From CAYXSX01 sp964467925 (GTDB lineage Bacteria; Pseudomonadota; Alphaproteobacteria; Micavibrionales; Micavibrionaceae): a stretch of 64,000 nucleotides of DNA. Positions within the stretch are counted from its first letter, which is position 1. The number at the start of each line of letters is the position of its first letter. The stretch lies in assembly GCA_964467925.1 (NCBI GenBank), contig CAYXSX010000001.1, positions 1 to 64,000 on the forward strand. Reading direction: 5' to 3'. The position numbers were made by a program, and so were the translations under genes. The notes below the pieces were generated by a model that did no database searches, was not told where the DNA came from, and worked only from the letters and a program-made list of their open reading frames with translations. Below are positions 8,486 through 17,809 of this stretch, piece by piece.

Positions 8486-9931
8486 ATGCGTGGCGATATT
8501 CTGATTGTTGATGACGAAGCCGATATCTGCAAACTTGTGCAGGGTATCTTGGAAGACGAGGGTTATGAAACCCGTCTGGCATCGAATGCGCAGCAGGCAA
8601 GAGCAGCCATAGAGCAGAAACCACCCGCCCTGATTATTCAGGATATCTGGCTTCAGGGCAGCGATCAGGACGGCCTGCAAATCCTTGAGACCGTAAAGGC
8701 CAAACATCCCTATATGCCCATCATTATGATCAGCGGTCACGGCACGATCGAAACCGCCGTGGCGGCGATTAAAAAAGGCGCTTACGATTTCATCGAAAAA
8801 CCGTTCAAGGCGGGGCGTTTGCTACTCATGGTCAGCCGCGCGCTGGAAACCGCCGAATTGCGCCGCGAAAACGAAATCCTGAAACAGCAAAAAGCTCCCG
8901 CCGTTCAGGAAATAGTCGGCAACTCCGATGCCACGAAAGCGCTGCGCCAGACGATTGAACGCGCCGCCAGCGTAAACAGCAGTGTGCTTTTGACAGGAGA
9001 GCCGGGCACAGGCAAGGACCTTGCCGCGCGCTCGATCCACAGTTTCTCGGCACGTAAAGACAAGCCTTATATGGTTCTAAATTGTGCCACTCTTCATCCG
9101 GACAGAATCGAGGCTGAACTTTTCGGTGTTGAAAAAACGGCGAATAATCCGGGCCAGACAGGCATTCTGGAACAGGCCGATGGCGGCACTCTTTTACTGG
9201 ACGAAGTCTGCGACATGCCGCTGGAAACGCAAGGCAAGATCGTGCGCGCCATTCAGGAGCAGCGCTTCCAACGCCTTGGCGGCGCCCCGTTCGTACAAGT
9301 GGATGTGCGTATCATTGCCTCTACCAATTACGATCTGGAGCAACGCATCAAGGAAGGCACGTTTCGGCAGGATCTTTATTACCGTCTCAACGTTATCCCC
9401 ATTCACATTGCCCCCTTGCGTGAACACAGCGATGATATCGTAAAGCTGTCTGCGCATTTCATCAAAACGATTTCGCAAGATTCGGGCCTGCCCGCCAAAG
9501 ATCTGTCCAAGGACGCGCTTAAAATGCTGCAAAGCTATAACTGGCCCGGCAATATCCGCCAGCTTCGCAACGTGCTGGAATGGGTCATGATCATGCATGG
9601 CGGGGAAAGCGAAAAAATTACGGCGGCGCAGCTTCCTCCCGACATTAAATCCACAGGGGCATATGATGAAACAGCAGGCGAAACTTTGTCAGGATTTGAT
9701 TTTTCCGACATGCCACTGCGCGAAGCGCGCGAGTGTTTCGAGCGGGGATATCTGGCAGCGCAGATCAAGCAGTTCGAGGGCAATATTTCAAAAACCGCTA
9801 AATTTATCGGTATGGAACGCTCTGCCCTTCACCGCAAACTCAAATCGCTTGAAATACTGGGCCCCGAAAAACAAAACTTTTCCCCCGATGCCGATGCGCC
9901 GGAACAGGAAAATACGCGCAAAATTGCCTGA
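8486..9931 (+). CDS. ntrX: response regulator NtrX (AAA+ type, lacks GAFTGA)
   Basis: Partner of NtrY, 481 residues. Receiver domain 1-120 with acidic pair D9-D10 and phospho-acceptor D53; AAA+ domain with Walker A TGEPGTGKD near 171-178 and Walker B-like GTLLLDEVCDMP; C-terminal Fis-type helix-turn-helix (FEGNISKTAKFIGMERSALH). The L1 loop that in sigma-54 activators reads GAFTGA is replaced by EKTANNPGQTG after the ELFG block. The GAFTGA loop contacts sigma-54, so this protein probably does not act through sigma-54 in the usual way; I recall the same in other alphaproteobacterial NtrX. Cotranscription with ntrY is very likely. Confidence 0.95.
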   Translation: MRGDILIVDDEADICKLVQGILEDEGYETRLASNAQQARAAIEQKPPALIIQDIWLQGSDQDGLQILETVKAKHPYMPIIMISGHGTIETAVAAIKKGAYDFIEKPFKAGRLLLMVSRALETAELRRENEILKQQKAPAVQEIVGNSDATKALRQTIERAASVNSSVLLTGEPGTGKDLAARSIHSFSARKDKPYMVLNCATLHPDRIEAELFGVEKTANNPGQTGILEQADGGTLLLDEVCDMPLETQGKIVRAIQEQRFQRLGGAPFVQVDVRIIASTNYDLEQRIKEGTFRQDLYYRLNVIPIHIAPLREHSDDIVKLSAHFIKTISQDSGLPAKDLSKDALKMLQSYNWPGNIRQLRNVLEWVMIMHGGESEKITAAQLPPDIKSTGAYDETAGETLSGFDFSDMPLREARECFERGYLAAQIKQFEGNISKTAKFIGMERSALHRKLKSLEILGPEKQNFSPDADAPEQENTRKIA

Positions 9932-9971
9932 AGATCGTTATAGTGCTTAAAAATAAAAAGAGGTCAAACCT

Positions 9972-11348
9972 ATGAGAGTTATTATTTGCGGGGCGGGGCA
10001 GGTTGGATACAGCATTGCCGCCTATCTTTCGAATGAGGAAAACGACGTTACAGTCGTGGACCAAAACCCGCAGCTTATCGCACAAATCAACGACGACATG
10101 GATGTGAACGCGGTTGTGGGCCATGCCTCCAACCCTGATATCTTGAGTAATGCCGGCGCGAAAGATGCCGACATGATCGTAGCGGTGACTCAATCGGATG
10201 AGGTCAATATGGTGGCGTGTCAGATCGGCCACTCGCTGTTCGGCATTCCGAAAAAAATCGCCCGCGTGCGCGAGCAAGCTTATCTCGATCCCGCATGGTC
10301 GAATTTGTTCAGCCGTTCCCACATGCCGATCGACGTGATCATTTCGCCCGAGGTTATTATCGCTAACGATATTTTCCAGCGTCTGTCCGTGCCTGGCACA
10401 ACATTCGTGATCCCGTTGGCCGAAGGTCTGGCGCATATGGTGGGGGTTATCTGCGGTGAGGATTGCCCCATTCTCAACACGCCGCTAGCGCAACTCAGGA
10501 ACCTGTTCCCCGATCTGGCATTTGAAATTGTTGCTATTTTGCGCAATAACAAATCCATCATTCCCGACGGCACGGATCAGCTAGAGGTCGGTGACGAAGT
10601 TTATTTCATCGTCAACACCAAGCACCTGAACCGTACTATGGTGGCTTTCGGCCACGAAGAAACCAAAGCACGCCGCATCGTGATCGCGGGCGGCGGGAAT
10701 ATCGGCAAGGTATTGGTCGAACTGATCCGTGAAAAATCCAAGGGCGTACAGATCAAAATCATCGAGGCCAATGAAGCGCGCGCGAATTACCTGAGCGAAC
10801 AATTCGAAGACACTATCGTTCTACAGGGTAATTGTCTGGATAAAGACCTTTTGGAAGAAGCCTCCATCGATACGGTCGAAACCTTCGTGGCTATCACCAA
10901 CGACGACGAAAGCAACATTCTGGGCTCTCTTCTGGCCAAACAATATGGCTGCAAACGCGTGATTACGCTTGTGAATAATAACGCGTATTCGCCGCTTGTC
11001 GCGCCCATGGGCATTGATGCCATGATTTCACCACGCGCCACCATCGTTGCCCAGATCATGCAGCATGTGCGCCGCGGGAGGATCAAGGGTCTGCATAATT
11101 TGCGCGACGGTTTCGCGGAAGTGATCGAGGCGGAAATTTCCGAGAATACCAATATCGCCAATACATCCATCGCCGATCTGGAATTGCCGCATGAGGTGAT
11201 TATAGGTGCCGTGATCCGCGAAGATGATGTGATTATGCCGTATCCCGAGCTTGTCTTGCGGCCCGGTGATGATGTGATCATTCTTGCCTCTCAGGCGCAG
11301 GTGCAAGAGGTTGAAAAAATGTTCTCCGTTCTAATGGACCTGTTTTAA
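9972..11348 (+). CDS. trkA: Trk potassium uptake regulatory subunit TrkA
   Basis: A peripheral cytoplasmic protein that binds NAD(H)/nucleotides and gates the TrkH channel. The 458 residues are two tandem RCK units, each a Rossmann fold plus RCK_C domain: the first opens with MRVIICGAGQVGYSIA, the second near residue 233 with RIVIAGGGNIGKVL. It lies 40 bp after ntrX and 3 bp before dat, in the ntrYX-trkA-dat-hfq-hflX order conserved in alphaproteobacteria. The channel partner trkH is at 15.4-16.8 kb on the other strand. Confidence 0.96.
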   Translation: MRVIICGAGQVGYSIAAYLSNEENDVTVVDQNPQLIAQINDDMDVNAVVGHASNPDILSNAGAKDADMIVAVTQSDEVNMVACQIGHSLFGIPKKIARVREQAYLDPAWSNLFSRSHMPIDVIISPEVIIANDIFQRLSVPGTTFVIPLAEGLAHMVGVICGEDCPILNTPLAQLRNLFPDLAFEIVAILRNNKSIIPDGTDQLEVGDEVYFIVNTKHLNRTMVAFGHEETKARRIVIAGGGNIGKVLVELIREKSKGVQIKIIEANEARANYLSEQFEDTIVLQGNCLDKDLLEEASIDTVETFVAITNDDESNILGSLLAKQYGCKRVITLVNNNAYSPLVAPMGIDAMISPRATIVAQIMQHVRRGRIKGLHNLRDGFAEVIEAEISENTNIANTSIADLELPHEVIIGAVIREDDVIMPYPELVLRPGDDVIILASQAQVQEVEKMFSVLMDLF

Positions 11349-11351
11349 ACC

Positions 11352-12230
11352 ATGCCCGCTTTTGCCTATGTTAACGGTCGTTACGTTCATCATCGCGATG
11401 CCGCCGTGCATATCGAGGACCGCGGTTTTCAATTCGCCGACAGCGTGTATGAGGTCATTGCCTGTATAAATGGTACTTTGGCCGATGCGCCCGGACATCT
11501 CGACCGGATGGAACGCTCGCTCGGTGAATTGGCAATGGGCATGCCCTGTTCGCGCAAGGCATTGCTGCTGATCATCCGCAACTTGCTTCGTAAAAACAGG
11601 CTTTCCAGCGCCGCCGTGTATATTCAGGTCACGAGAGGGAGCGCCAAGCGCGATTTCAAATTTCCCTCTGCGGATACGCCGCAAACGCTTGTGATCACAA
11701 CGCGCCCCTTTAATTTTGCACAAAACCCCTATATCGAAAAGGGAGCCAAGGCGATTACCGTGCCCGACTTACGCTGGGCGAGGCGCGACATCAAAACCAC
11801 CGGGCTTTTGCCTCAGGCTCTTGCGAAACAGGCGGCCGCCGAGAAAGGCGCCCAGGAAGCCCTGATGATTGATGAGGACGGCTATATCACCGAAGGATCC
11901 TCCAGCAATTCATGGATTTTAAAGGATAAGACCTTGTATACCCGCAACGCCGATCACATGATCCTGAAGGGGGTGACGCGCATGGCGGTCAACCATGTGG
12001 CGCAAAAAATGGGCCTTACAATAACCGAGCGCAAATTCAAACCCGAAGAAGCGCTAGAGGCCGATGAAGCCTTTAACACCAGCGCAACCGCCATGATCAT
12101 GCCTATCGTGGAAATCGACGGCAAAAAGCTTGGCACGGGCAAGCCCGGCCCCGTGACACAGAAGATTTTCGAAGAATATAAAAACTATGTCTTCGGAAAA
12201 TACGGCTCCCCGCTTACATGGAAATACTGA
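11352..12230 (+). CDS. dat: D-amino-acid transaminase (class IV PLP enzyme)
   Basis: The 292-residue protein has the class IV aminotransferase fold. DRGFQFADSVYEV near the N-terminus and DIKTTGLLPQ with the PLP-binding Lys are present, followed by ITEGSSSNSW, the phosphate-binding signature. Dat interconverts D-alanine and D-glutamate with their 2-oxo acids and can feed peptidoglycan synthesis. Branched-chain aminotransferase is the main alternative in this fold; the position between trkA and hfq is where dat is usually annotated in alphaproteobacteria. It starts 3 bp after trkA. Confidence 0.88.
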   Translation: MPAFAYVNGRYVHHRDAAVHIEDRGFQFADSVYEVIACINGTLADAPGHLDRMERSLGELAMGMPCSRKALLLIIRNLLRKNRLSSAAVYIQVTRGSAKRDFKFPSADTPQTLVITTRPFNFAQNPYIEKGAKAITVPDLRWARRDIKTTGLLPQALAKQAAAEKGAQEALMIDEDGYITEGSSSNSWILKDKTLYTRNADHMILKGVTRMAVNHVAQKMGLTITERKFKPEEALEADEAFNTSATAMIMPIVEIDGKKLGTGKPGPVTQKIFEEYKNYVFGKYGSPLTWKY

Positions 12231-12234
12231 TCTG

Positions 12235-12903
12235 ATGAATTTGCCCGCAAGACTTCCCGAAACCATGATTTTCGACTGGGACGGCACGCTGGCCGACAGT
12301 TTCGTATTCCTCAACCTCGCGCATAACCATGTACGCGATGTGTTCGGCATGGATCCCATGACGCACGAAGAGTTTAAATATTATTTCGGCAAGCCGCGCG
12401 AGGTGCTTTACAAGGTCATGTATGAAAGTCGCGCGGAAGAGGCCAAAACCCATTTTGAATCCTACGTGGTGGCCAATCATCACAAGCTCGAGCCCTTGGA
12501 GGGGGCGGGGGCACTGCTCCAGAGCCTGCACGAGGCTGGCGTGGTGATGAGTGTGGTGACCAATAAACGCAGCAAATTCGTAACCGCCGAGATCGAAAAC
12601 ATGGGCTGGGACGGGTATTTCGCTTCGGTCGTCGGGGCGGGTGAGGCCAAAGCCGACAAACCCGATACCGCGCCCTTACTGCTTGCGTTGGAAAAGGGCG
12701 GAATAGTTAATAATCCGGCCCATACATGGTTTATCGGTGATACCGATATCGACCTTCTTTGCGCCCGCGCCTTCGGCTGCCATGCCGTTTTAATCGGCGA
12801 AACGCCCGAAAGACAATCATGGATTGAGGATTATAACCCCATGATGGCGTTCAAAACCTTACCCGAATTTCATAAAGAAATATTACAAATAGCGGCAAAA
12901 TAA
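12235..12903 (+). CDS. HAD-superfamily hydrolase, phosphoglycolate phosphatase-like
   Basis: The haloacid dehalogenase core is clear: motif I DWDGTLADS with the nucleophile Asp, motif II SVVTNK, the motif III lysine in AKADKPDTAP, and motif IV GDTDIDLLCARAFG. A helical cap lies between motifs I and II (about 20-90). The family includes phosphoglycolate phosphatases and other small-phosphate ester hydrolases; the substrate cannot be assigned. I start it at the ATG at 12235, 4 bp after dat; an in-frame ATG at 12187 would overlap dat and adds residues outside the domain. Confidence 0.85.
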   Translation: MNLPARLPETMIFDWDGTLADSFVFLNLAHNHVRDVFGMDPMTHEEFKYYFGKPREVLYKVMYESRAEEAKTHFESYVVANHHKLEPLEGAGALLQSLHEAGVVMSVVTNKRSKFVTAEIENMGWDGYFASVVGAGEAKADKPDTAPLLLALEKGGIVNNPAHTWFIGDTDIDLLCARAFGCHAVLIGETPERQSWIEDYNPMMAFKTLPEFHKEILQIAAK

Positions 12904-12992
12904 GTAAAAATTGGCTTGCCGCCTGCCGTTTTCTTGTTTAAGAAGCTGTAAAAAGCCTGCGTAATGCAGAAAAACAATAATTGGACATAAAA

Positions 12993-13253
12993 ATGGCAGA
13001 TAAAATCCAAAACGTACAAGACGTGTTTCTGAATAAAATCCGCAAGGAAAAGATGTCGGTCACCGTCTTTCTCGTGAACGGGGTAAAACTTCAGGGTGTT
13101 ATTACATGGTTCGATAATTTCAGCATGTTGCTGAGACGTGATTCACACGTACAGCTGATTTACAAGCACGCCATCTCGACAATCATGCCGGGCGGCCCGC
13201 TTAGTCTGAATGACGAAGAAGACACCGAGAAAAAGGCCGACACAGACGCCTAG
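12993..13253 (+). CDS. hfq: RNA chaperone Hfq
   Basis: Hfq is a ring-shaped hexameric RNA chaperone that pairs small RNAs with mRNAs. The ATG at 12993 gives an 86-residue protein. The Sm core runs from about residue 5 to 65, with NVQDVFLNKIRK, the conserved VFLVNGVKLQG turn, and YKHAISTI of the Sm2 motif. The tail is short and acidic (NDEEDTEKKADTDA). hflX follows immediately, as in most proteobacteria. The 90-bp gap upstream may hold its own promoter, but I see no strong match. Confidence 0.97.
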   Translation: MADKIQNVQDVFLNKIRKEKMSVTVFLVNGVKLQGVITWFDNFSMLLRRDSHVQLIYKHAISTIMPGGPLSLNDEEDTEKKADTDA

Positions 13254-13266
13254 CCGCAAAGACCAT

Positions 13267-14580
13267 ATGTTTATCAATTATAACCATCCCGCGCATAAAA
13301 AGCGGGACAGGGCACTTATCATTCACCCTGAGCTTCCCTCCCGCCCGCAAAGCCGGGATATGGAAGATATTCTGGAAGAAGCCGAAGGGCTGGCCCATGC
13401 GATCGAGCTTGACGTTGCACACACGGAAACTTTGAAAGTTTCCGCCATTCAGGCCGGTGCCTTTTTCGGCAAGGGGCAGCGTGAGAAAGTCGCCGGAATT
13501 ATAGAGGAAACCGATCCCGACATCGTTATCGTCAACAGCACGCTTTCGCCCGTGCAGCAACGTAACCTCGAAAAAGAATGGAACCGCAAGGTTATCGACC
13601 GTACCGGACTGATCCTCGAGATTTTCGGCGCCCGCGCTCAAACGAAAGAGGGGCGGCTTCAGGTCGATCTGGCCGCTCTGGAATATCAACGCTCCCGCCT
13701 CGTGCGCTCATGGACGCACCTTGAGCGTCAGCGCGGCGGGGCAGGGTTCATGGGCGGGCCCGGCGAGCGGCAGATCGAGCTCGACCGCCGCATCATAGAC
13801 CAAAAAATCGTCCAGCTTAAAAAGGAACTGGAGCAGGTGATGCGCACGCGCCGCCTTGGCCGTCAGAACCGCGAACGCGTGCCTTATCCCGTGATCGCGC
13901 TTGTCGGCTATACCAACGCGGGGAAATCCACGTTGTTCAATACCATTACCGATGCCGGAGTGTTTGCCGAAGACCTGCCTTTTGCCACGCTCGACCCCAC
14001 CTTGCGCAAGATCACACTCTCCAATAATCAGGAAGCTATTTTGTCCGATACGGTGGGATTTATCTCCGACCTGCCTACCCATCTTGTTGCCGCCTTCCGC
14101 GCCACGCTGGAACAAACGGTTCACAGCGACGTTCTTGTCCATGTCATCGACGTTTCGCGTCATGACTGGCAATCCCAGCGCGAGGACGTCATCCGCATCC
14201 TTCAGGACCTTGGCATCGAATATGAGCGCGATAACCGTATTATCGAGGCATATAACAAAATCGATGCCCTGCCGCCCGAAGAACGCGAAAGACTGAGCCA
14301 TAAATTCCATGGCCGTGACGACGTTATTCTACTTTCCGCGCTAAAGGAGGAGGGGCTCGACAGGCTGGATGAAAGCTGTATCGATATCCTCGCCGCCCGT
14401 CATGTGGATGTGAGCCTCACGCTACCCTATGCCGACGGGCGCTCGCTCGGCTGGCTATACGATCATGCAGATATTTTGAAGCGTGAGGACGGCGAAGAGG
14501 GGATCAAACTTTCCTTTCGCATCGATCCCGGAATGCTGGAAAAGTTCAAACAGGAAACTGGGTATAAGGTTAAACCTTAA
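13267..14580 (+). CDS. hflX: ribosome-splitting GTPase HflX
   Basis: HflX binds 50S and 70S ribosomes and dissociates stalled ribosomes under stress. Of 437 residues, the N-terminal HflX domain (to about 175) contains the GKGQREKVAG and STLSPVQQRNLE blocks and ends in GGAGFMGGPGERQIELDRR. The G domain follows with P-loop GYTNAGKST, switch FATLDPT, G3 DTVGF and the NKID motif. I start at ATG 13267, 13 bp after hfq; an in-frame ATG at 13210 would overlap hfq by 44 bp. The gene ends in a 4-bp convergent overlap with mazG. Confidence 0.95.
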   Translation: MFINYNHPAHKKRDRALIIHPELPSRPQSRDMEDILEEAEGLAHAIELDVAHTETLKVSAIQAGAFFGKGQREKVAGIIEETDPDIVIVNSTLSPVQQRNLEKEWNRKVIDRTGLILEIFGARAQTKEGRLQVDLAALEYQRSRLVRSWTHLERQRGGAGFMGGPGERQIELDRRIIDQKIVQLKKELEQVMRTRRLGRQNRERVPYPVIALVGYTNAGKSTLFNTITDAGVFAEDLPFATLDPTLRKITLSNNQEAILSDTVGFISDLPTHLVAAFRATLEQTVHSDVLVHVIDVSRHDWQSQREDVIRILQDLGIEYERDNRIIEAYNKIDALPPEERERLSHKFHGRDDVILLSALKEEGLDRLDESCIDILAARHVDVSLTLPYADGRSLGWLYDHADILKREDGEEGIKLSFRIDPGMLEKFKQETGYKVKP

Positions 14581-15368
14581 GCGGCACGTTCTTTAGCTTT
14601 TTGCTCTTGCCATGCGGCTTCCATTTCCTCCAATGAAGCGTCCTTAATATCTTCACCTTTTACTTTAAAAATACCCTCTAAACCCTTAAACCTTCTTTCA
14701 AATTTATCATTTGTGTTTCGCAGTGCCGTTTCAGCATTTATATCGAACTGACGCGCCAGTCCGGCGACCACGAACAGCACATCGCCCAGTTCTTCCGCCT
14801 TTTCTTCTATCGTACCTGAGGCGACAGCTTCGCGCAGTTCGGCCAGTTCCTCTTCCAGTTTATTCAAAAAACCATCAATGGATTGCCATTCAAACCCCAC
14901 CTTGGCCGCCTTTTTTTGCAATTTCTGCGCCCGGAGCAGGGCGGGCAGGGCCTTGGCCACACCGTCAAGCGCACTGGCGCTTTCCGGCTTTTCCAGCGCT
15001 TTTTTCTCGTCCCAGATCGCGTTAACGTCCTCTGCGCTCCCCGCCGCGCGGTCGCCAAACACATGCGGGTGGCGGGAAATCATCTTTTCGGTGACGTCCT
15101 TGATCACATCTTCGATAGTGAAAAACCCTTCTTCCGATGCCATTTGAGCATGATAAATCGGCTGGAGGAGGAGATCGCCAAGCTCCTCACGCAAATCTTT
15201 CATATCGCTACGCTCGATAGCATCTAGGACCTCATAGGCTTCCTCAACCGTATAGGGGGCGATGGATTGAAAATCCTGCCCCAGATCCCACGGGCAGCCG
15301 CCTTCCGGATCACGTAACCGCGCCATGACTTTGATTAACTCTTCGATAGGGTGTTTTTGCTCGCTCAT
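14577..15368 (-). CDS. mazG: nucleoside triphosphate pyrophosphohydrolase MazG
   Basis: MazG hydrolyses (d)NTPs to monophosphates and pyrophosphate, cleaning the nucleotide pool. The 263-residue length fits the two-domain E. coli-type enzyme. The first domain carries GGCPWDLGQ, EEAYEVLDAI and EELGDLLLQ with the metal-binding acidic residues; the second repeats EEELAEL and EELGDVLF. It follows trkH by 9 bp on the same strand, and its last 4 bp overlap the convergent hflX end. In other alphaproteobacteria mazG is also found beside hflX. Confidence 0.95.
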   Translation of the reverse strand: MSEQKHPIEELIKVMARLRDPEGGCPWDLGQDFQSIAPYTVEEAYEVLDAIERSDMKDLREELGDLLLQPIYHAQMASEEGFFTIEDVIKDVTEKMISRHPHVFGDRAAGSAEDVNAIWDEKKALEKPESASALDGVAKALPALLRAQKLQKKAAKVGFEWQSIDGFLNKLEEELAELREAVASGTIEEKAEELGDVLFVVAGLARQFDINAETALRNTNDKFERRFKGLEGIFKVKGEDIKDASLEEMEAAWQEQKAKERAA

Positions 15369-15377
15369 TTTTTTCCC

Positions 15378-16823
15378 TTATCTACGCCAGTATTCCGACC
15401 GGAATAATACCAGCACCGTCATCATTTCCAAACGCCCGAAAAGCATTGCTGCGCATAACAGCCATTTCGCCGTATCGGGCAGTGAGGCAAAATTTCCAGA
15501 TGGCCCTATGATATTCCCTATACCCGGCCCGACATTGGCAAGCGCGGTGGCCGATGCACTGATCGCGGTTTCAAAATCAAGGCCGAGCAGGCTCAGGGCA
15601 ATAGCCAGCACCGCCGCAGAAATGGCAAAAACTCCTAGAAAACCCAGAACCGCGATTGCCATATTTGAATCAATAGGCCGTCCCTGATAATGCAGGGTAA
15701 AAACACCGTGGGGGAAGAGCAAGGTTTTAATCTGACGCTGCGCCAGTTTAAGGGCAATCACCAGCCGCATAACCTTCATTCCGCCAGCGGTAGAGCCCGA
15801 ACACGCCCCCAAGAAGGTCAGGAAGAATATAAACGTCGCCGCAAATCCGCCCCATAACGTATAATCCGTCGTAGCAAAGCCGGTGGTGGTGATAATCGAA
15901 ATCACGTTAAAAACTACGTAGCGCAGACTTTCCTCTACGCTGTAGGCTGAATTCAGCCATAGCCAACTGGTGAGAACAACGAAAAAACAAACCAGCATCA
16001 CCAGAAGTGATCTGAATTGCTCATCCTTGAAAAACTCAAATTTTCCCTGAAAAAAGAACTTGATATAAAGCACGAAGGGAATACCGCCGCATAGCATGAA
16101 AAATGCTCCGGCATAGTGCAGGGCAGGCTCTTTGAAAAACCCGAAAGAGGCGTCATGCGTTGAGTATCCGCCGGTAGGGATGGTGGTTAGAGCATGATTG
16201 ATCGCATCAAAAATATTCATACCCAGCACAAAAAATGTTGCAGCGCACGCAGCCGTCAAAATGGCGTAAACCTTGAGCAGTGAAGCAACAAGATCGACTG
16301 TCCTTGGCATCACTTTTTCCGATTTATCCGATGATTCCGTGCGGAAAAGCTGCATCCCGCCAATGCGCAGAAAGGGCAGAATGACGATGGCAAAGGCGAT
16401 AATTCCTATCCCGCCGATCCACTGCGTAATCGAGCGCCAAAGCAAAATCCCGCGTGACATGCCGTCCAACCCGCTAAGAACCGTAGATCCTGTCGTGGTA
16501 ACACCTGAAACGGACTCAAAAAATGCGTCCGTAAAAGAAAGATCGAGATCGGAGAAATAAAACGGAAAGGCGGCGAATACGCTCATCGCGAGCCAGCTCA
16601 GCACGGTGAGCATAAAGGTCTGGCGTAGATCCAGATTGTTATCATGCGCGTAATTTGAAAGTATTAACGCTCCGCCGAAGAACAGTGAAACAAGAGCACA
16701 TTCCACAAATGCGGCAGAATTCATATGATCGTCGCTCATATCGACCAGCGCCGGTATAAATTCGGCCACGCCGATAATCACAAGTAATATCCCGATCGTA
16801 AAACCGACGATTTGATGTTTCAA
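15378..16823 (-). CDS. trkH: potassium uptake channel subunit TrkH
   Basis: An integral membrane potassium translocator of 481 residues with about ten hydrophobic segments and the four pore-loop repeats of the TrkH/Ktr superfamily. Their signatures are visible in order: TTTGSTVL, TIPTGGYSTHD, TTTGFATTDY and GSTAGGMK. TrkA, encoded 4 kb away on the other strand, is the cytoplasmic regulator. The gene starts 209 bp from the divergent secreted-protein gene, so its promoter should lie there. mazG follows after 9 bp. Confidence 0.95.
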   Translation of the reverse strand: MKHQIVGFTIGILLVIIGVAEFIPALVDMSDDHMNSAAFVECALVSLFFGGALILSNYAHDNNLDLRQTFMLTVLSWLAMSVFAAFPFYFSDLDLSFTDAFFESVSGVTTTGSTVLSGLDGMSRGILLWRSITQWIGGIGIIAFAIVILPFLRIGGMQLFRTESSDKSEKVMPRTVDLVASLLKVYAILTAACAATFFVLGMNIFDAINHALTTIPTGGYSTHDASFGFFKEPALHYAGAFFMLCGGIPFVLYIKFFFQGKFEFFKDEQFRSLLVMLVCFFVVLTSWLWLNSAYSVEESLRYVVFNVISIITTTGFATTDYTLWGGFAATFIFFLTFLGACSGSTAGGMKVMRLVIALKLAQRQIKTLLFPHGVFTLHYQGRPIDSNMAIAVLGFLGVFAISAAVLAIALSLLGLDFETAISASATALANVGPGIGNIIGPSGNFASLPDTAKWLLCAAMLFGRLEMMTVLVLFRSEYWRR

Positions 16824-17003
16824 AACAAGAATACCGTTTTAATTGCTCCGGCCCAAAAGGGCATCCTAGTTTTAAAAGATTCAGCCCCGAGTTGAAAGGT
16901 AAATATAGGATAGCAAAAGTGTGATAATGTATATTATGGAAATTAATATATACGGTTATCCGGGACTAGGCCGGAACTTACTCTTAGCGCTTTAAATTGG
17001 CGT

Positions 17004-17030
17004 TTGGCGTTAATAATGCGCTATTATAAT
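17004..17030 (+). promoter_or_regulatory. candidate promoter of the secreted Cys-rich protein, possibly leaderless
   Basis: TTGGCG (17004-17009), 15 bp, and a perfect TATAAT (17025-17030). Transcription would begin about 7 bp after the -10 box, at 17037-17039, which coincides with the second in-frame ATG (17039). The mRNA would then have no leader; no Shine-Dalgarno sequence is visible. Confidence 0.4.
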
Positions 17031-17038
17031 ATATGGGC

Positions 17039-17809
17039 ATGAAATGGTTCCTGTTTCTTATTATCGCCTTTACGCTGCCGGCATTCAATACTGTGGCGGC
17101 TGATGGTTATGTTCCCCCTACATGTGATGCGGGTCTTTACAGGGCCATCACCACCAAAGCCCACCTTGAGAGCCAGCGCGAGCAAATGCTCAATTCCAAT
17201 CTTTTGTTTAAACCTGACAGCGTTCTTGAATATTCCTGTTTTAATGCGGCGCTGAATTCCGATCTTGCGCCCAAGGATACGAATTTCAGTGAAAGCCATA
17301 AAACAATTGATTTACCGGGCGCTACAAACGAAATGCTTGGAACACCCGCCCAACAATACAACAGTAACAATTTCGGCCATCCCGCACTTGGCGGCCATGG
17401 AAAAGATCCAGCTTCACCCGGTTCCAATTACACGAATTGCAACATGATGAACAATATATGGCGTCAGGCAAAATGCGGTGATTTTCAGCAAAATCTGAGT
17501 GAAACGGCTTTTCTCGAGTTCTCCGATTACGCTAACGGTGCCAATAAACGCGGTTTGCCTCAGGAATGCGCTCCCAAAGCGCCTCTGCCGTGGAAAGAAG
17601 CCATAGCAGCCGTTTATCCGCCCGGTAACCTTGATATGAATGAAGTTTATAAGAAACTGCAGCCCGGAGCCTGCGGCGATACTTATATCATTAGCACAGG
17701 CGTACCGCTGAAATATAAAACGCCTGATGGCGCCGGAGGCCTTAAGGAAGGTAAAATCTGCGCTGCGCCGGGCTGTTCCTTTAGCATATCGGGAAAATCC
17801 TGTAACTAG
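17039..17809 (+). CDS. secreted cysteine-rich protein, unrecognised
   Basis: I do not recognise the family. An N-terminal signal peptide (MKWFLFLIIAFTLPAFNTVA, cleavage probably near AA-DG) precedes about 235 residues containing nine cysteines spread over the chain, which suggests disulfides in the periplasm or outside the cell. Middle parts are Asn/Gly/Pro-rich, and Trp-Arg and Trp-Lys pairs occur. An in-frame ATG at 17033 is the alternative start. The gene stands alone between divergent trkH and a convergent hydrolase gene that it overlaps by 4 bp. Confidence 0.65.
   Translation: MKWFLFLIIAFTLPAFNTVAADGYVPPTCDAGLYRAITTKAHLESQREQMLNSNLLFKPDSVLEYSCFNAALNSDLAPKDTNFSESHKTIDLPGATNEMLGTPAQQYNSNNFGHPALGGHGKDPASPGSNYTNCNMMNNIWRQAKCGDFQQNLSETAFLEFSDYANGANKRGLPQECAPKAPLPWKEAIAAVYPPGNLDMNEVYKKLQPGACGDTYIISTGVPLKYKTPDGAGGLKEGKICAAPGCSFSISGKSCN

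Noticed and set aside
7471..8532. 353-codon minus-strand open frame across the ntrY 3' end
   Set aside because: Antisense shadow of the ntrY kinase domains; the encoded sequence has no recognisable domain.
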